From an uncultured Clostridia bacterium (GTDB lineage Bacteria; Bacillota; Clostridia; TANB77; CAG-508): a DNA stretch of 48,078 nt. The notes under the pieces are model-generated. The model did no database searches and was not told the origin of the DNA. It worked only from the letters and a program-made list of their open reading frames with translations. Shown one piece after another: positions 7,964 to 16,306 of this stretch; the first letter of the stretch is position 1, and each line of letters begins with the position of its first letter. The stretch is taken from contig CALXPN010000009.1 in NCBI GenBank assembly GCA_944390285.1, positions 1-48,078 of the forward strand, written 5' to 3'. A program made the translations under genes and the position numbers.

Positions 7964-9580
7964 ATGAGAGCTGAAAAAACACAAAAGAAGCGAGATATGT
8001 TTGAATTTGTAGAAGAAGGAAATAATATGTATGATATTTTAGGAAAACACTTTCCTTATTTAAATAACGATTTTTCTACAACTAATTTAATAAATACATT
8101 ACCAGAATTGGCAAGCGAAACAGAAAATACTCAGAAAAAAGCAGGAATTAATAAAACATATGAGATAGCTTTTAATCAACTTGCTAATATACTTTTAGAT
8201 ACAATTCGAATAAAAAGAGATGAAGAATCAGAAAGTGAAGTAATTAAATATGAGGAAGAATTATTTCAAAAATTGCAATCAGCAAAACCAGATGCAAATT
8301 TTTTCAGCTCAGTAGATGAATATATTGAGTTTGCTAAACGAGATTTAAAAAATTCACGTAATAAAGAGTTAAGAAAAGTAATAATAGATGAAGCTTTAAG
8401 TATAAAAAATCCTTCTGAATTAAGAACTGGAGCAATGCTTGCTTATACAGATAATGTTAAAGAAAAATTACAAAAGCAAGTTGCATCTCTAAAATCTATA
8501 GTAGATGAATCAGAGATTCAAGATGAAGGTAATGAAGATTTAGAAAATTTGCAAAAGGCAGAACAAGAATTAGAAGAATTTAAAATTATTTATGAAACAT
8601 TAAATAATACTTTTTCTGAAGCTCAGTATTATAATTTTTTAAATGAATATACTGAAGAAGCAAATAAGAAAAAAGCAGAATTTGAAAAAAGCATGGCAGA
8701 TATGAAAAAAATGATGATTTGTAAATCAAGAAGAGAAAAATATGTGTATGAACACCTTTTTAGAAGTATGAGTTTTAGAGAAAGAGCTGCTGCAGAAGAA
8801 GATGGTATGTTAAATGTAATTTTAGGTGATCCAAAATCTGTAAGATTACCAAAAAGAGGAACATTTACATGGAAATTTATTCCATATGAATCTCCTGAAA
8901 TTATATTAAATACATTGACAAGTTATTCTGGAAATACTGGAAATGCATTAGAAGATCAGAGAACTATTGCTGTAAGTTATGGAAGACTTGAATATGCTAC
9001 AGATTATAGAGCAGATACAGGAAAACCAACATATATGTCAAAAAATTTAGAATTAATTGGGGTAACAAGAGTTGGAGTGGAAAAATGTAAAGAATATTTT
9101 ATTTTTACAGAGTTTGATGATTTGAAACTAGAACCAAGTGAAAAAATTAAACCAGATAATTCTAATATTCTTGCCAAATTAAATGTGGATGTGGAAAAGT
9201 CAAAACCTGAATTTCTTGTTCAAACAGATAGGATACCAGAAAAACAAAAAGATTTTTATGCAAATGTATTTTTTTCAGATGTATATTTAAATGTAATAGA
9301 TAATGAATATGATGGTTATGCAGGAACAGTTATAGATAATTTTGGAAAACCGAAAATTGTATCAGAATACTTAAAACCATATCATAATATTACTGCTGTA
9401 AAGTATGCGACATCATATGAAGGCAAATGTGGAAATGGAAAAGTTACAGCAGAAACTTTAAGAACTAAAACATATAAAGAAAAACAAAGAGAAATAGTAA
9501 GAAAAATATTTGATAATTTAAGAAATCAAGAACCAAAAAAAGAAGAAAGTTTTCAAGAAGGACAAGGAGATTATAGATAA
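7964..9580 (+). CDS. Unknown 538-residue soluble protein with coiled coil
   Basis: I do not recognise the family. No signal peptide or membrane segment is seen. Residues about 145-250 are rich in Glu, Lys and Leu (LQKAEQELEEF and neighbours) and probably form a coiled coil. The C-terminal half is more varied, with segments such as MSFRERAAAEEDGMLNVILG and FYANVFFSDVYLNV, and the tail is charged. The ATG at 7,964 is preferred because GGAGAAG lies just upstream; an in-frame ATG at 7,943 lacks a site. It has its own promoter and its stop overlaps the flavin reductase start by one base, so the two are translationally coupled. A structural or scaffold role is possible but unsupported. Confidence 0.7.
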   Translation: MRAEKTQKKRDMFEFVEEGNNMYDILGKHFPYLNNDFSTTNLINTLPELASETENTQKKAGINKTYEIAFNQLANILLDTIRIKRDEESESEVIKYEEELFQKLQSAKPDANFFSSVDEYIEFAKRDLKNSRNKELRKVIIDEALSIKNPSELRTGAMLAYTDNVKEKLQKQVASLKSIVDESEIQDEGNEDLENLQKAEQELEEFKIIYETLNNTFSEAQYYNFLNEYTEEANKKKAEFEKSMADMKKMMICKSRREKYVYEHLFRSMSFRERAAAEEDGMLNVILGDPKSVRLPKRGTFTWKFIPYESPEIILNTLTSYSGNTGNALEDQRTIAVSYGRLEYATDYRADTGKPTYMSKNLELIGVTRVGVEKCKEYFIFTEFDDLKLEPSEKIKPDNSNILAKLNVDVEKSKPEFLVQTDRIPEKQKDFYANVFFSDVYLNVIDNEYDGYAGTVIDNFGKPKIVSEYLKPYHNITAVKYATSYEGKCGNGKVTAETLRTKTYKEKQREIVRKIFDNLRNQEPKKEESFQEGQGDYR

Positions 9581-10176
9581 TGTCAAAAAAAATCTGGAAA
9601 CCAGGCACTTTTATATATCCAATACCAGCTGTCTTAGTAACTTCAGGGACAATGAAAAATTCAAATATTTTAACTGTAGCTTGGACCGGTATAATAAATA
9701 CCAATCCAGCTATAGTATATATATCTGTTAGACCAGAAAGATATTCATATAAATTAATAAAAGAAAACAAAGAATTTGCAATAAATTTAACAAATGAGAA
9801 ATTAGCATATGCAACAGACTGGTGTGGAGTTAGAAGTGGAGCTAAATTTGATAAATTTAAAGAAATGAATTTAACAAAGGAAAAAGCAGAATATATAAAA
9901 GCACCTTTAATTAAAGAAAGTCCAGTTTCTATAGAGTGTAAAGTAATAGAAGAAAAAGATTTGGGAAGTCATACTATGTTTATGGCAGAAGTTCTTTCTA
10001 TTGATGCTGATGAGAAATATATGGATGAAAAGGGTGCTTTTGATATTTCAAAATGCGATTTAATTGCATATGCAAATGGAGGATATTATAAACTTGGAAA
10101 GAAAATAGGAAAATTTGGATATACAGTTGCTAAAAAGAAGAAGAAATATTGTACAAAAAAGAAGAAAAAATCTTAA
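9580..10176 (+). CDS. Flavin reductase-like (flavoredoxin family) protein
   Basis: A 198-residue member of the FMN-binding split-barrel flavin reductase family. Typical motifs: AVLVTSGTMKNSNILTVAW near residue 20, PAIVYISVRPERYSYKLI, and KEFAINLT. Such proteins bind FMN and shuttle electrons in the cytoplasm. The C-terminus is an unusual lysine-rich tail (KKKKKYCTKKKKKS) beyond the family's normal end, perhaps for nucleic-acid or membrane contact. The start codon overlaps the preceding stop (TAATG). A promoter for the ribosomal cluster begins just after the stop. Confidence 0.85.
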   Translation: MSKKIWKPGTFIYPIPAVLVTSGTMKNSNILTVAWTGIINTNPAIVYISVRPERYSYKLIKENKEFAINLTNEKLAYATDWCGVRSGAKFDKFKEMNLTKEKAEYIKAPLIKESPVSIECKVIEEKDLGSHTMFMAEVLSIDADEKYMDEKGAFDISKCDLIAYANGGYYKLGKKIGKFGYTVAKKKKKYCTKKKKKS

Positions 10177-10182
10177 AAATAG

Positions 10183-10211
10183 TTGACTTATTATGTGTTT
10201 TGTGGTAAAGT
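10183..10211 (+). promoter_or_regulatory. Promoter of the rpmG-secE-nusG-rpl cluster
   Basis: TTGACT and TAAAGT are 17 bases apart, about 100 bases before rpmG. The position at the head of a conserved cluster supports it; the -10 is not ideal, and TATATA starting at 10,211 is nearby. Confidence 0.55.
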
Positions 10212-10309
10212 ATATAAGCATGATTTTGAAAAACATGCAATCACATCGTTAAAATATAAAAATATAAAAAATTTAAGCTTCATAAAAGTGAAAACGGAGG
10301 TGTAGTGAA

Positions 10310-10474
10310 ATGGCGGCAAAAGGACCAAGAGAAAATATTATACTAGAATGTACAGAATGTAAAAGAAGAAATTATATGACATCAAAAAATAAAAGAAACA
10401 ATACTGAAAGATTAGAAGTTGTTAAGTATTGTAAATTCTGCAAAAAACGTACAACTCATAAAGAAACTAAATAG
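10310..10474 (+). CDS. rpmG: Ribosomal protein bL33
   Basis: A 54-residue large-subunit protein with the zinc-ribbon form of bL33: C14 and C17 in [11 protein letters not shown], and C41 and C44 in [18 protein letters not shown] lies 10 bases before the ATG. It begins the canonical rpmG-secE-nusG order. The zinc-binding (C+) type is the one replaced by non-zinc paralogues under zinc limitation in many Firmicutes; no paralogue is in this window. Confidence 0.93.
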   Translation: MAAKGPRENIILECTECKRRNYMTSKNKRNNTERLEVVKYCKFCKKRTTHKETK

Positions 10475-10501
10475 ATAAAACCTTTAATAGGAGGAGTTAA
10501 G

Positions 10502-10963
10502 ATGGCTAAAGAAACAAAAAAGGAAAATAAAAATGTTAAAGAAAGTAAAAACACTAAGAATGCTAAAAATACAAAAAATAACAAAAAGGAAAACAAAAAG
10601 TTTTTCAAAGAGTTTAAAGCAGAATTAAAAAGAGTAAGTTGGCCTACATTTAAACAATTAGTGAATAATACATTAGCAGTTCTAACAATAGTTATTACAA
10701 TAGCAGTGATTGTTTTTGTATTAGATGTTATTTTCGAATCATTAAATAAGTTTGGTGTAGAAAAACTTAAAGCCATAGTTACATCTAGCTCAACTGAAAC
10801 AGAAGGATCAGAAAATCAAACAAATACATTACCAGAAAATACTGTAGCAAATGAAACAACAAATGAAGTAGCTACAAATGAGGCTGTTGAAAACGAAACA
10901 GCAAATCAAGATGCAGTTTCTAATGAAGCGGAAAATGCAGAAAATCAAACAACTGATCAATAA
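10502..10963 (+). CDS. secE: Preprotein translocase subunit SecE with long tails
   Basis: SecE stabilises the SecY channel in the membrane. The conserved core is at residues about 34-90: FKAELKRVSWPTFKQLVNNT followed by one hydrophobic segment and VLDVIFESLNKFG. Upstream is a 33-residue Lys/Asn-rich cytoplasmic tail; downstream is about 60 residues rich in Asn, Thr, Glu and Ala, predicted outside the cell. At 153 residues it is about twice the usual single-span SecE. After the TAA the same frame stays open for 21 more codons of similar composition (to 11,029), suggesting that the stop is a recent truncation of a longer tail. nusG follows about 100 bases later. Confidence 0.92.
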   Translation: MAKETKKENKNVKESKNTKNAKNTKNNKKENKKFFKEFKAELKRVSWPTFKQLVNNTLAVLTIVITIAVIVFVLDVIFESLNKFGVEKLKAIVTSSSTETEGSENQTNTLPENTVANETTNEVATNEAVENETANQDAVSNEAENAENQTTDQ

Positions 10964-11069
10964 ACAGAAGAGAAATCTACTAAAACAGTTGAAAATAATG
11001 TAGAAAGTTCTGTAAAAATAAATAATTAGTAACTAGAATTACTAATAAAGAATATAAAGGAGGCTAAAT

Positions 11070-11606
11070 ATGTCTCAAGATGAGAATAAATTGGAGCCAA
11101 AGTGGTATGTAGTACATACATATTCTGGTTATGAAAATAAAGTAAAAACAGACTTAGAAAAAACAATAAAAAATAGAGAATTGGAAGATTATATTTTTAA
11201 TATAGTAGTTCCAATGGAAGAACAAGTAGAAATAAAAGATGGAAAAAGAAAAACAAATTTAAAAAAAGTTTTTCCTGGCTATGTTCTTATTAAAATGATT
11301 GTAACAGAAGAATCTTGGTATATAGTAAGAAATACAAGAGGTGTTACAGGATTTGTAGGTTCAGGAACAGATCCTATTCCACTTACAGATACAGAAGTGA
11401 GAAATATGGGATTTGATGAAGTGCCTGTAAATATTGATTATGATATTGAAGATAATGTTCAAGTTATAAACGGTCCTTTGGAAGGATTTGTTGGAACTGT
11501 TCAAGAAATAAATAAAGAAAAACAAAAAGTAAAAGTTCTAGTTTCTATGTTCGGAAGAGAAACTCCAGTAGAATTAGAATTTTCACAAGTTCAAAAGGTT
11601 AATTAA
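11070..11606 (+). CDS. nusG: Transcription termination/antitermination factor NusG
   Basis: NusG binds RNA polymerase and modulates pausing and termination. The NGN domain begins at KWYVVHTYSGYENKVK, with KVFPGYVLIKM and WYIVRNTRGVTGFVG. The C-terminal KOW domain is at about residues 125-175 (VINGPLEGFVGTVQEINKEK). At 178 residues it is standard. AAAGGAGG precedes the ATG. Co-transcribed with rplK, 19 bases downstream. Confidence 0.96.
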   Translation: MSQDENKLEPKWYVVHTYSGYENKVKTDLEKTIKNRELEDYIFNIVVPMEEQVEIKDGKRKTNLKKVFPGYVLIKMIVTEESWYIVRNTRGVTGFVGSGTDPIPLTDTEVRNMGFDEVPVNIDYDIEDNVQVINGPLEGFVGTVQEINKEKQKVKVLVSMFGRETPVELEFSQVQKVN

Positions 11607-11625
11607 AAGGAGGTGCTAAACTAAA

Positions 11626-12054
11626 ATGGCAGAAAAAGAAGTTGTAAATGTAATAAAATTACAAATAGAAGCAGGGAAAGCATCACCAGCTCCACCAGTA
11701 GGTCCAGCATTAGGTTCAAGTGGTGTTAATATCATGCAATTTGTTAAAGAATTCAATGATAGAACTGCAAATCAACCTGGAATGACAATACCAGTTGTAA
11801 TTTCAGTATATAAAGATAAATCATTTTCATTTATTACTAAAGTTCCACCAGTTGCTGTTCTTATTAAAAAAGCAATAGGATTAAAAAGTGGTTCAGGAAA
11901 ACCAAATAAAGAAAAAGTTGCTAAAATAACAAAAGAACAAGTAAAAGCAATTGCAGAACAAAAAATGCCTGATCTAAATGCATCATCAATAGAATCTGCA
12001 ATGAAAATGGTAGAAGGTACAGCTAGATCTATGGGTGTAGTTGTAGTAGATTAA
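11626..12054 (+). CDS. rplK: Ribosomal protein uL11
   Basis: A 142-residue protein of the GTPase-associated centre. Signatures: [33 protein letters not shown], and [16 protein letters not shown] in the RNA-binding half, ending in [10 protein letters not shown]. Normal length, AGGAGGTG ribosome binding site, standard neighbours. Confidence 0.96.
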   Translation: MAEKEVVNVIKLQIEAGKASPAPPVGPALGSSGVNIMQFVKEFNDRTANQPGMTIPVVISVYKDKSFSFITKVPPVAVLIKKAIGLKSGSGKPNKEKVAKITKEQVKAIAEQKMPDLNASSIESAMKMVEGTARSMGVVVVD

Positions 12055-12120
12055 TTTTAAATAAAAATATTTTGGGAGAATTAATAAAATTTAATTCGTT
12101 TGTACCACGGGAGGAAAGAA

Positions 12121-12804
12121 ATGAAAAAAGGAAAAAGATATGTAGAAGCTGCTAAATTAGTAGACAGCTCAAAAGCTTATGAAGCTAAAGAAGCTTTAGA
12201 AATTTTAGAAAAAATGCCAAAACCAAAATTTGATGAAACAGTTGAATTACATGTAAAATTAGGTGTAGATTCAAAACATGCTGATCAACAAGTTAGAGGT
12301 ACTGTAGTATTACCTAATGGAACTGGTAAATCTTTAAGAGTATTAGTATTTGCAAAAGGTGATAAAGCTAAAGAAGCAGAAGAAGCAGGGGCAGATTTTG
12401 TAGGAGCTGAAGAATTAGTTCCAAAAATCGAAAAAGAAAATTGGTTTGATTATGATGTTATAGTAGCAACACCAGATATGATGGGTGTTATAGGAAGACT
12501 TGGTAAAGTTTTAGGTCCAAAAGGATTAATGCCAAACCCTAAATCTGGAACAGTAACAATGGATGTTAAAAAAGCTATATCAGAAATTAAATCTGGTAAA
12601 GTTGAATATAGATTAGATAAAACAAATATTATTCATTTAGGAATTGGAAAAGTTTCATTTGGTGCAGAAAAATTATTAGAAAACTATGAAACAGTTATAG
12701 ATGCTATTATAAAAGCAAAACCAGCAGCAGCTAAAGGACAATATATAAAAAGTGTTGCTTTAACAACAACAATGGGACCTAGTGTTCGTATAAATCAAAA
12801 ATAA
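12121..12804 (+). CDS. rplA: Ribosomal protein uL1
   Basis: The 227-residue L1 stalk protein, which in other bacteria also represses its own operon. Motifs: [12 protein letters not shown] at the start, [20 protein letters not shown] in the conserved core, and [20 protein letters not shown] use the ATG at 12,121 because GGGAGGA lies 6 bases upstream and the product then begins as in the family; an in-frame ATG at 12,100 would add seven non-conserved residues. Confidence 0.96.
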   Translation: MKKGKRYVEAAKLVDSSKAYEAKEALEILEKMPKPKFDETVELHVKLGVDSKHADQQVRGTVVLPNGTGKSLRVLVFAKGDKAKEAEEAGADFVGAEELVPKIEKENWFDYDVIVATPDMMGVIGRLGKVLGPKGLMPNPKSGTVTMDVKKAISEIKSGKVEYRLDKTNIIHLGIGKVSFGAEKLLENYETVIDAIIKAKPAAAKGQYIKSVALTTTMGPSVRINQK

Positions 12805-12810
12805 TAAAAT

Positions 12811-12922
12811 TGGATTCACCTAAGACAGTAGGTATAAAGTAAATCCTACCGAGGTAGTAAAAACTAGAGTATAAAACTCTTTATTACCGAGGTATATTAG
12901 GTGATAAAGAGTTTTTGTTTTT
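12811..12922 (+). promoter_or_regulatory. L10 leader with attenuator
   Basis: This is an L10(L12)4-binding autoregulatory leader before rplJ. CACCTAA at 12,817 can pair with TTAGGTG at 12,897, closing a multi-arm structure with two copies of TACCGAGGTA, the kind of internal motif bound by L10. Overlapping it is a terminator: a perfect 12-bp stem (12,873-12,884 with 12,904-12,915) ending in a T-rich run. Excess L10-L12 would favour termination. Identity rests on position and structure. Confidence 0.85.
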
Positions 12923-12964
12923 AATATTAATTATAATAAAAAATTAAATGGAGGTGAAATTAAA

Positions 12965-13471
12965 TTGGCTAATGAAAAAATAATTAAACGTAAAGAAGAA
13001 GAAGTAAAAGCATTAGCAGACAAAATGAAAGATTCAAGTTTAGTTCTTTTAGTCGATTACAGAGGTATTAATGTTGCTGATGTTACAGAATTAAGAAAAT
13101 CTGTAAGAGAAGTTGGAGCTGAATATACAGTTATAAAAAATAATATTACAAGAAGAGCTTTAAAAGAATGTTCATTTGAAGTTGCTGATGAAGTTCTAGA
13201 AGGACCAACAGCTGTTATTATAGCAAAGGATGAATATTTACCTACACTAAAAGCAATATATAAATTTGCTAAAGCAAATGATTATTACAAAATTAAAGCT
13301 GGTGTTCTAGAAGGAAAAGTTTCAACAGTAGAAGAATTAACAACTCTTGCACAACTTCCATCAAGAGAAGAACTTATTGCAAAACTTGCTGGATGTTTAC
13401 TTGCAAATGTTTCAAAACTTGCTGCTACACTTGATGCAGTTAGAGTAAAAAAAGAATCAGAAGCAGAATAA
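12965..13471 (+). CDS. rplJ: Ribosomal protein uL10
   Basis: The base of the L12 stalk. Motifs: LVLLVDYRGINVADVTELRK, YTVIKNNITRRAL, EGPTAVIIAKD, and LPSREELIAKLAGCLLAN before the C-terminal helix that carries L12 dimers. The TTG start sits 7 bases after GGAGGTG. Its 168 residues are normal. Expression is probably set by the leader upstream. Confidence 0.95.
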   Translation: MANEKIIKRKEEEVKALADKMKDSSLVLLVDYRGINVADVTELRKSVREVGAEYTVIKNNITRRALKECSFEVADEVLEGPTAVIIAKDEYLPTLKAIYKFAKANDYYKIKAGVLEGKVSTVEELTTLAQLPSREELIAKLAGCLLANVSKLAATLDAVRVKKESEAE

Positions 13472-13563
13472 TTAAATTTACAAATAAAAATAGAAATGAG
13501 ATATTTCTAAAATATATTTATAAAAAAATTAAATAAAAAAAATTAAATTAGGAGGATTTTAAA

Positions 13564-13935
13564 ATGAGTGAAAAAACAGATAAAATGTTAGAAGAAATCG
13601 ATAGCTTAACAGTAGTTGAACTATCAGAATTAGTAAAAGGAATTGAAGAAAAATATGGAGTAACAGCAGCAGCTGTTGCAGCACCAGCAGCTGGTGGAGC
13701 AGCTGAAGGTGGAGCAGCTGAAAAATCAGAATTTGATGTTGTATTAACAGATGTTGGAGCAAATAAAATTGCTGTAATAAAAGTTGTTAGAGATGCAACA
13801 GGATTAGGATTAAAAGAAGCTAAAGAATTAGTTGATTCAGCACCTAAAGCTGTTAAAGAAGGAGTTTCAAAAGATGAAGCTGAAGAATTAAAAGCTAAAT
13901 TTGTAGAAGCTGGAGCAACAGTAGAATTAAAATAA
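13564..13935 (+). CDS. rplL: Ribosomal protein bL12 (L7/L12)
   Basis: A 123-residue stalk protein that recruits translation GTPases. The N-terminal dimerisation helix, the Ala/Gly hinge ([20 protein letters not shown]) and the C-terminal domain ([20 protein letters not shown] ... [16 protein letters not shown]) are complete. Ribosome binding site GGAGG. A terminator follows directly, so the cluster ends here rather than continuing into rpoB. Confidence 0.96.
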   Translation: MSEKTDKMLEEIDSLTVVELSELVKGIEEKYGVTAAAVAAPAAGGAAEGGAAEKSEFDVVLTDVGANKIAVIKVVRDATGLGLKEAKELVDSAPKAVKEGVSKDEAEELKAKFVEAGATVELK

Positions 13936-13949
13936 TTTGATTTCACCAA

Positions 13950-13979
13950 AAGACCTTAAATTTATTTAAGGTCTTTTTT
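13950..13979 (+). terminator. Terminator after rplL
   Basis: AAGACCTTAAA pairs with its complement across a short loop and is followed by TTTTTT. It closes the ribosomal cluster. Confidence 0.9.
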
Positions 13980-14009
13980 GTATGAAAAAACAGCTTTTAG
14001 AAATTAATC

Positions 14010-14038
14010 TTGATAAAATATAAGTGATATGTTATATT
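14010..14038 (+). promoter_or_regulatory. Sigma-A promoter of the three-gene unknown operon
   Basis: TTGATA and TATATT are 17 bases apart, 31 bases before the next start codon and after the rplL terminator. Confidence 0.6.
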
Positions 14039-14069
14039 TTAATTAAAGTTTTAATGGAAAGTGATAAAA

Positions 14070-14510
14070 ATGCAATCTAAAAAATACAAAGCAATTAATA
14101 ATTTAATAATATATTTTTTCGTATTTACAATAATAGTTTTTTTTATATTTATAATAACTAATTTTTTATATAGTAATATTAATAATGCAAACTCAAAGTT
14201 GATGTATTCTGTAGATTTTAGTACATTAAATATGTATTTTTTAGAAACAATAAAAAATAATAATTCTGTAATAAAAGAGTATGGGCTAGTAAATGAGAAT
14301 GATAATTCTAGTTATTATATAACATTTGAGATGCAAGATGGCAGTACAAATACATTCAAAAAAATTGGGGATAAAATATATTTTAATGAAATAAAACTAT
14401 GTGAGGCTGTGGAAAGTTTTAAAGTGATTGTGGATAAGTCTGAAAAAGAGACTATATTAATAGAAACTAAAATTCGAGATAAGATATATAATATGCAATA
14501 TGTTTTATAG
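14070..14510 (+). CDS. Unknown small membrane-anchored protein
   Basis: The family is not recognised. Residues about 9-34 form one hydrophobic segment (INNLIIYFFVFTIIVFFIFI), leaving about 110 residues probably outside the membrane. The exported part has alternating polar strands (YYITFEMQDGSTN), a layout seen in pilin-like and small anchored proteins, but no prepilin cleavage motif is evident. The ATG follows GGAAAG by 8 bases; an earlier GTG at 14,061 overlaps that site. First gene of a three-gene run. Confidence 0.6.
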   Translation: MQSKKYKAINNLIIYFFVFTIIVFFIFIITNFLYSNINNANSKLMYSVDFSTLNMYFLETIKNNNSVIKEYGLVNENDNSSYYITFEMQDGSTNTFKKIGDKIYFNEIKLCEAVESFKVIVDKSEKETILIETKIRDKIYNMQYVL

Positions 14511-14526
14511 AAAGGAAAATATAGTT

Positions 14527-14988
14527 ATGCAAACAAAAGAAAAAAGTAAGGTATTTTCGGAAGTAGATGCTTTTTTAGATATAATTGATGAAGAATATAA
14601 AAATAAAATACCAGAAAAATTAAGAAACTTGTATAAAGAAAATAAAGATAAAAGTTATACACCAGTTTATGATGCTAGTATTCCTATTGAAAAACAAAGT
14701 ATAAGAAAAGAAACAATAGCAATGATAGCTCTTTTACATTTAAATTATTGGTGTGATACAGAAGATGAGAAAAAAGAATTAAGAAATCTTTTTTTAGAAA
14801 ATGAAAAAAAGTATGAGAAAATAAAGAATGAAAAATATAATCCAGATAATTTATTTAAAAATGTATTTGAAAATAAACAAAAGGAAACTGAAGAAAAAGA
14901 CGAACAGCCAAAATACATGATAGAGTATAAAGAACCTTTTTATACAAAAGTAATGAATTTTTTAAAAAAATTATTTAGTAAGAAGTAA
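14527..14988 (+). CDS. Unknown 153-residue protein
   Basis: The family is not recognised. The protein is highly charged, with a segment of possible helices (AFLDIIDEEYKNKIPEKLRN), a KETIAMIALLHLNYWC stretch, and a C-terminus ending FYTKVMNFLKKLFSKK, which could be an amphipathic membrane-associating helix. The ATG at 14,527 has AAAGGA upstream; an earlier in-frame ATG at 14,500 inside the previous gene lacks one. Likely co-transcribed with both neighbours. Confidence 0.6.
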   Translation: MQTKEKSKVFSEVDAFLDIIDEEYKNKIPEKLRNLYKENKDKSYTPVYDASIPIEKQSIRKETIAMIALLHLNYWCDTEDEKKELRNLFLENEKKYEKIKNEKYNPDNLFKNVFENKQKETEEKDEQPKYMIEYKEPFYTKVMNFLKKLFSKK

Positions 14989-15006
14989 TAAAAGGAAGGT
15001 TAAGAT

Positions 15007-16203
15007 ATGGATCCAGAAAAATTAAAAGATATTTATGAAGAAGAAGGAATTACAAATTCAGATTTACAAGAAAGTATTACTCAATTAGAAAATACTAAAT
15101 ATAAATTAGCACTAGTAAGAGTATCAAATGTAATTCCAACAAATGAAACTATATTACCAATTAGTGAAGTACCATATTTAACTAAAAGTTATAGTGGAGC
15201 AAATATGTTTATAAATTCATTAGAAAGTCTCCTTTCAGAAAGTGGAGTAATACCACCACTTTTAGATTTTTCTGAAGAAGGATTTGAAAAACATGCAAAA
15301 GAACAAGAACGAATGTTGGCAGAATATTCGCCATATACATCAGATTATAATTCAACATTATTATTTTCAATAAATGGAATAGTACCAGATGACATGAATA
15401 ATACTTTTTCAGATAAGACTTGTGCTATAATTGAACCATTGATGAGTCAAATAAATAAAGGAAATTGTGTTTCTATAGTACCAACAGATACAGCTTTTAA
15501 AGGACCAATGCAACTATCAAGTGATGCAGTTATTTTAATAGAAGAAAATAGATATGAAAATCTTTCAGAAGAAGATAAAATGAAACTTAAAAATTTAAAT
15601 TTAACAGTAGAAACATTTAAAGGAAAGATAAAAGAAGCTATAAAATCTAAATTAGAAGAAAGAGGTTATGTAGCAGAAGATTTATCATTAAGTGCAGAGC
15701 ATGATTATAATATAAGTAAAGAAACAAGAGAAGCTATAGATGATATTGCTGAAAAGAAAAATATAGGAAAAGTTCTTTATTTTAATGTTTTAGATAGAAG
15801 AACTTCAGAGGTAGACAAATTAGACAAAGTAAAAGATGAGGCAGATAATCTTTTTAATATCAAAGAATATTATCAAGATGTGTTTTATAAATATTTATTT
15901 AGTAAATTACCTATTAAAGAATTCGAGGGAGAAAGTGGAGAAATATTTACTAAAGAAGAATTAGAATATGAAGTTATGCATTATAAAACTGCAAAATCAT
16001 ATACAGATATGTTATGCTCAGGTATTAAAAAAATGGGATTAGATAAATATAAAGATATAGTAACAACATATAATAAAAAATTAGAAGCTTTAAGAGATTC
16101 AGGAAAATTACCTACTCCACAGCAAATAATAGATAGTATAAATCAGAAAAAACCAATAGATTTGGTAGAAATGTTGGAAAAAGAAACTGAAATTTCTAAA
16201 TAA
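15007..16203 (+). CDS. Unknown 398-residue soluble protein
   Basis: The family is not recognised. There is no signal peptide or membrane helix. The N-terminal region holds ALVRVSNVIPTNETILPISE, and the C-terminal half is helical and charged. AAGGAAGG precedes the ATG. It ends the operon starting at 14,070; a strong promoter for a metal transporter begins 20 bases after its stop. Confidence 0.65.
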   Translation: MDPEKLKDIYEEEGITNSDLQESITQLENTKYKLALVRVSNVIPTNETILPISEVPYLTKSYSGANMFINSLESLLSESGVIPPLLDFSEEGFEKHAKEQERMLAEYSPYTSDYNSTLLFSINGIVPDDMNNTFSDKTCAIIEPLMSQINKGNCVSIVPTDTAFKGPMQLSSDAVILIEENRYENLSEEDKMKLKNLNLTVETFKGKIKEAIKSKLEERGYVAEDLSLSAEHDYNISKETREAIDDIAEKKNIGKVLYFNVLDRRTSEVDKLDKVKDEADNLFNIKEYYQDVFYKYLFSKLPIKEFEGESGEIFTKEELEYEVMHYKTAKSYTDMLCSGIKKMGLDKYKDIVTTYNKKLEALRDSGKLPTPQQIIDSINQKKPIDLVEMLEKETEISK

Positions 16204-16222
16204 ATGTTATATTTACATAATG

Positions 16223-16251
16223 TTGACAAAACTTGAAAAAAATAGTATTAT
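16223..16251 (+). promoter_or_regulatory. Strong sigma-A promoter of the metal ABC transporter
   Basis: A perfect TTGACA and TATTAT (five of six consensus bases) are 17 bases apart. The palindrome beginning 3 bases later covers the expected transcription start. Confidence 0.8.
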
Positions 16252-16253
16252 TT

Positions 16254-16280
16254 AATAGGAAATTTATATAATTTCCTATT
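16254..16280. promoter_or_regulatory. Perfect palindromic operator candidate for a metal regulator
   Basis: AATAGGAAATT and AATTTCCTATT flank TATAT, giving perfect 11-bp arms. Its place over the transcription start of a zinc/manganese importer suggests repression by a metal-responsive regulator (Fur/Zur, DtxR/MntR or MarR type). Which one is inference. It could also form an RNA hairpin in the leader. Confidence 0.6.
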
Positions 16281-16306
16281 TATTTTTAAATAAAGAGGTT
16301 TAAATT

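Noticed and set aside
13548..13949. Long antisense ORFs opposite rplL
   Set aside because: They mirror the Ala/Gly-rich codon bias of rplL, have no ribosome binding sites and encode low-complexity products.
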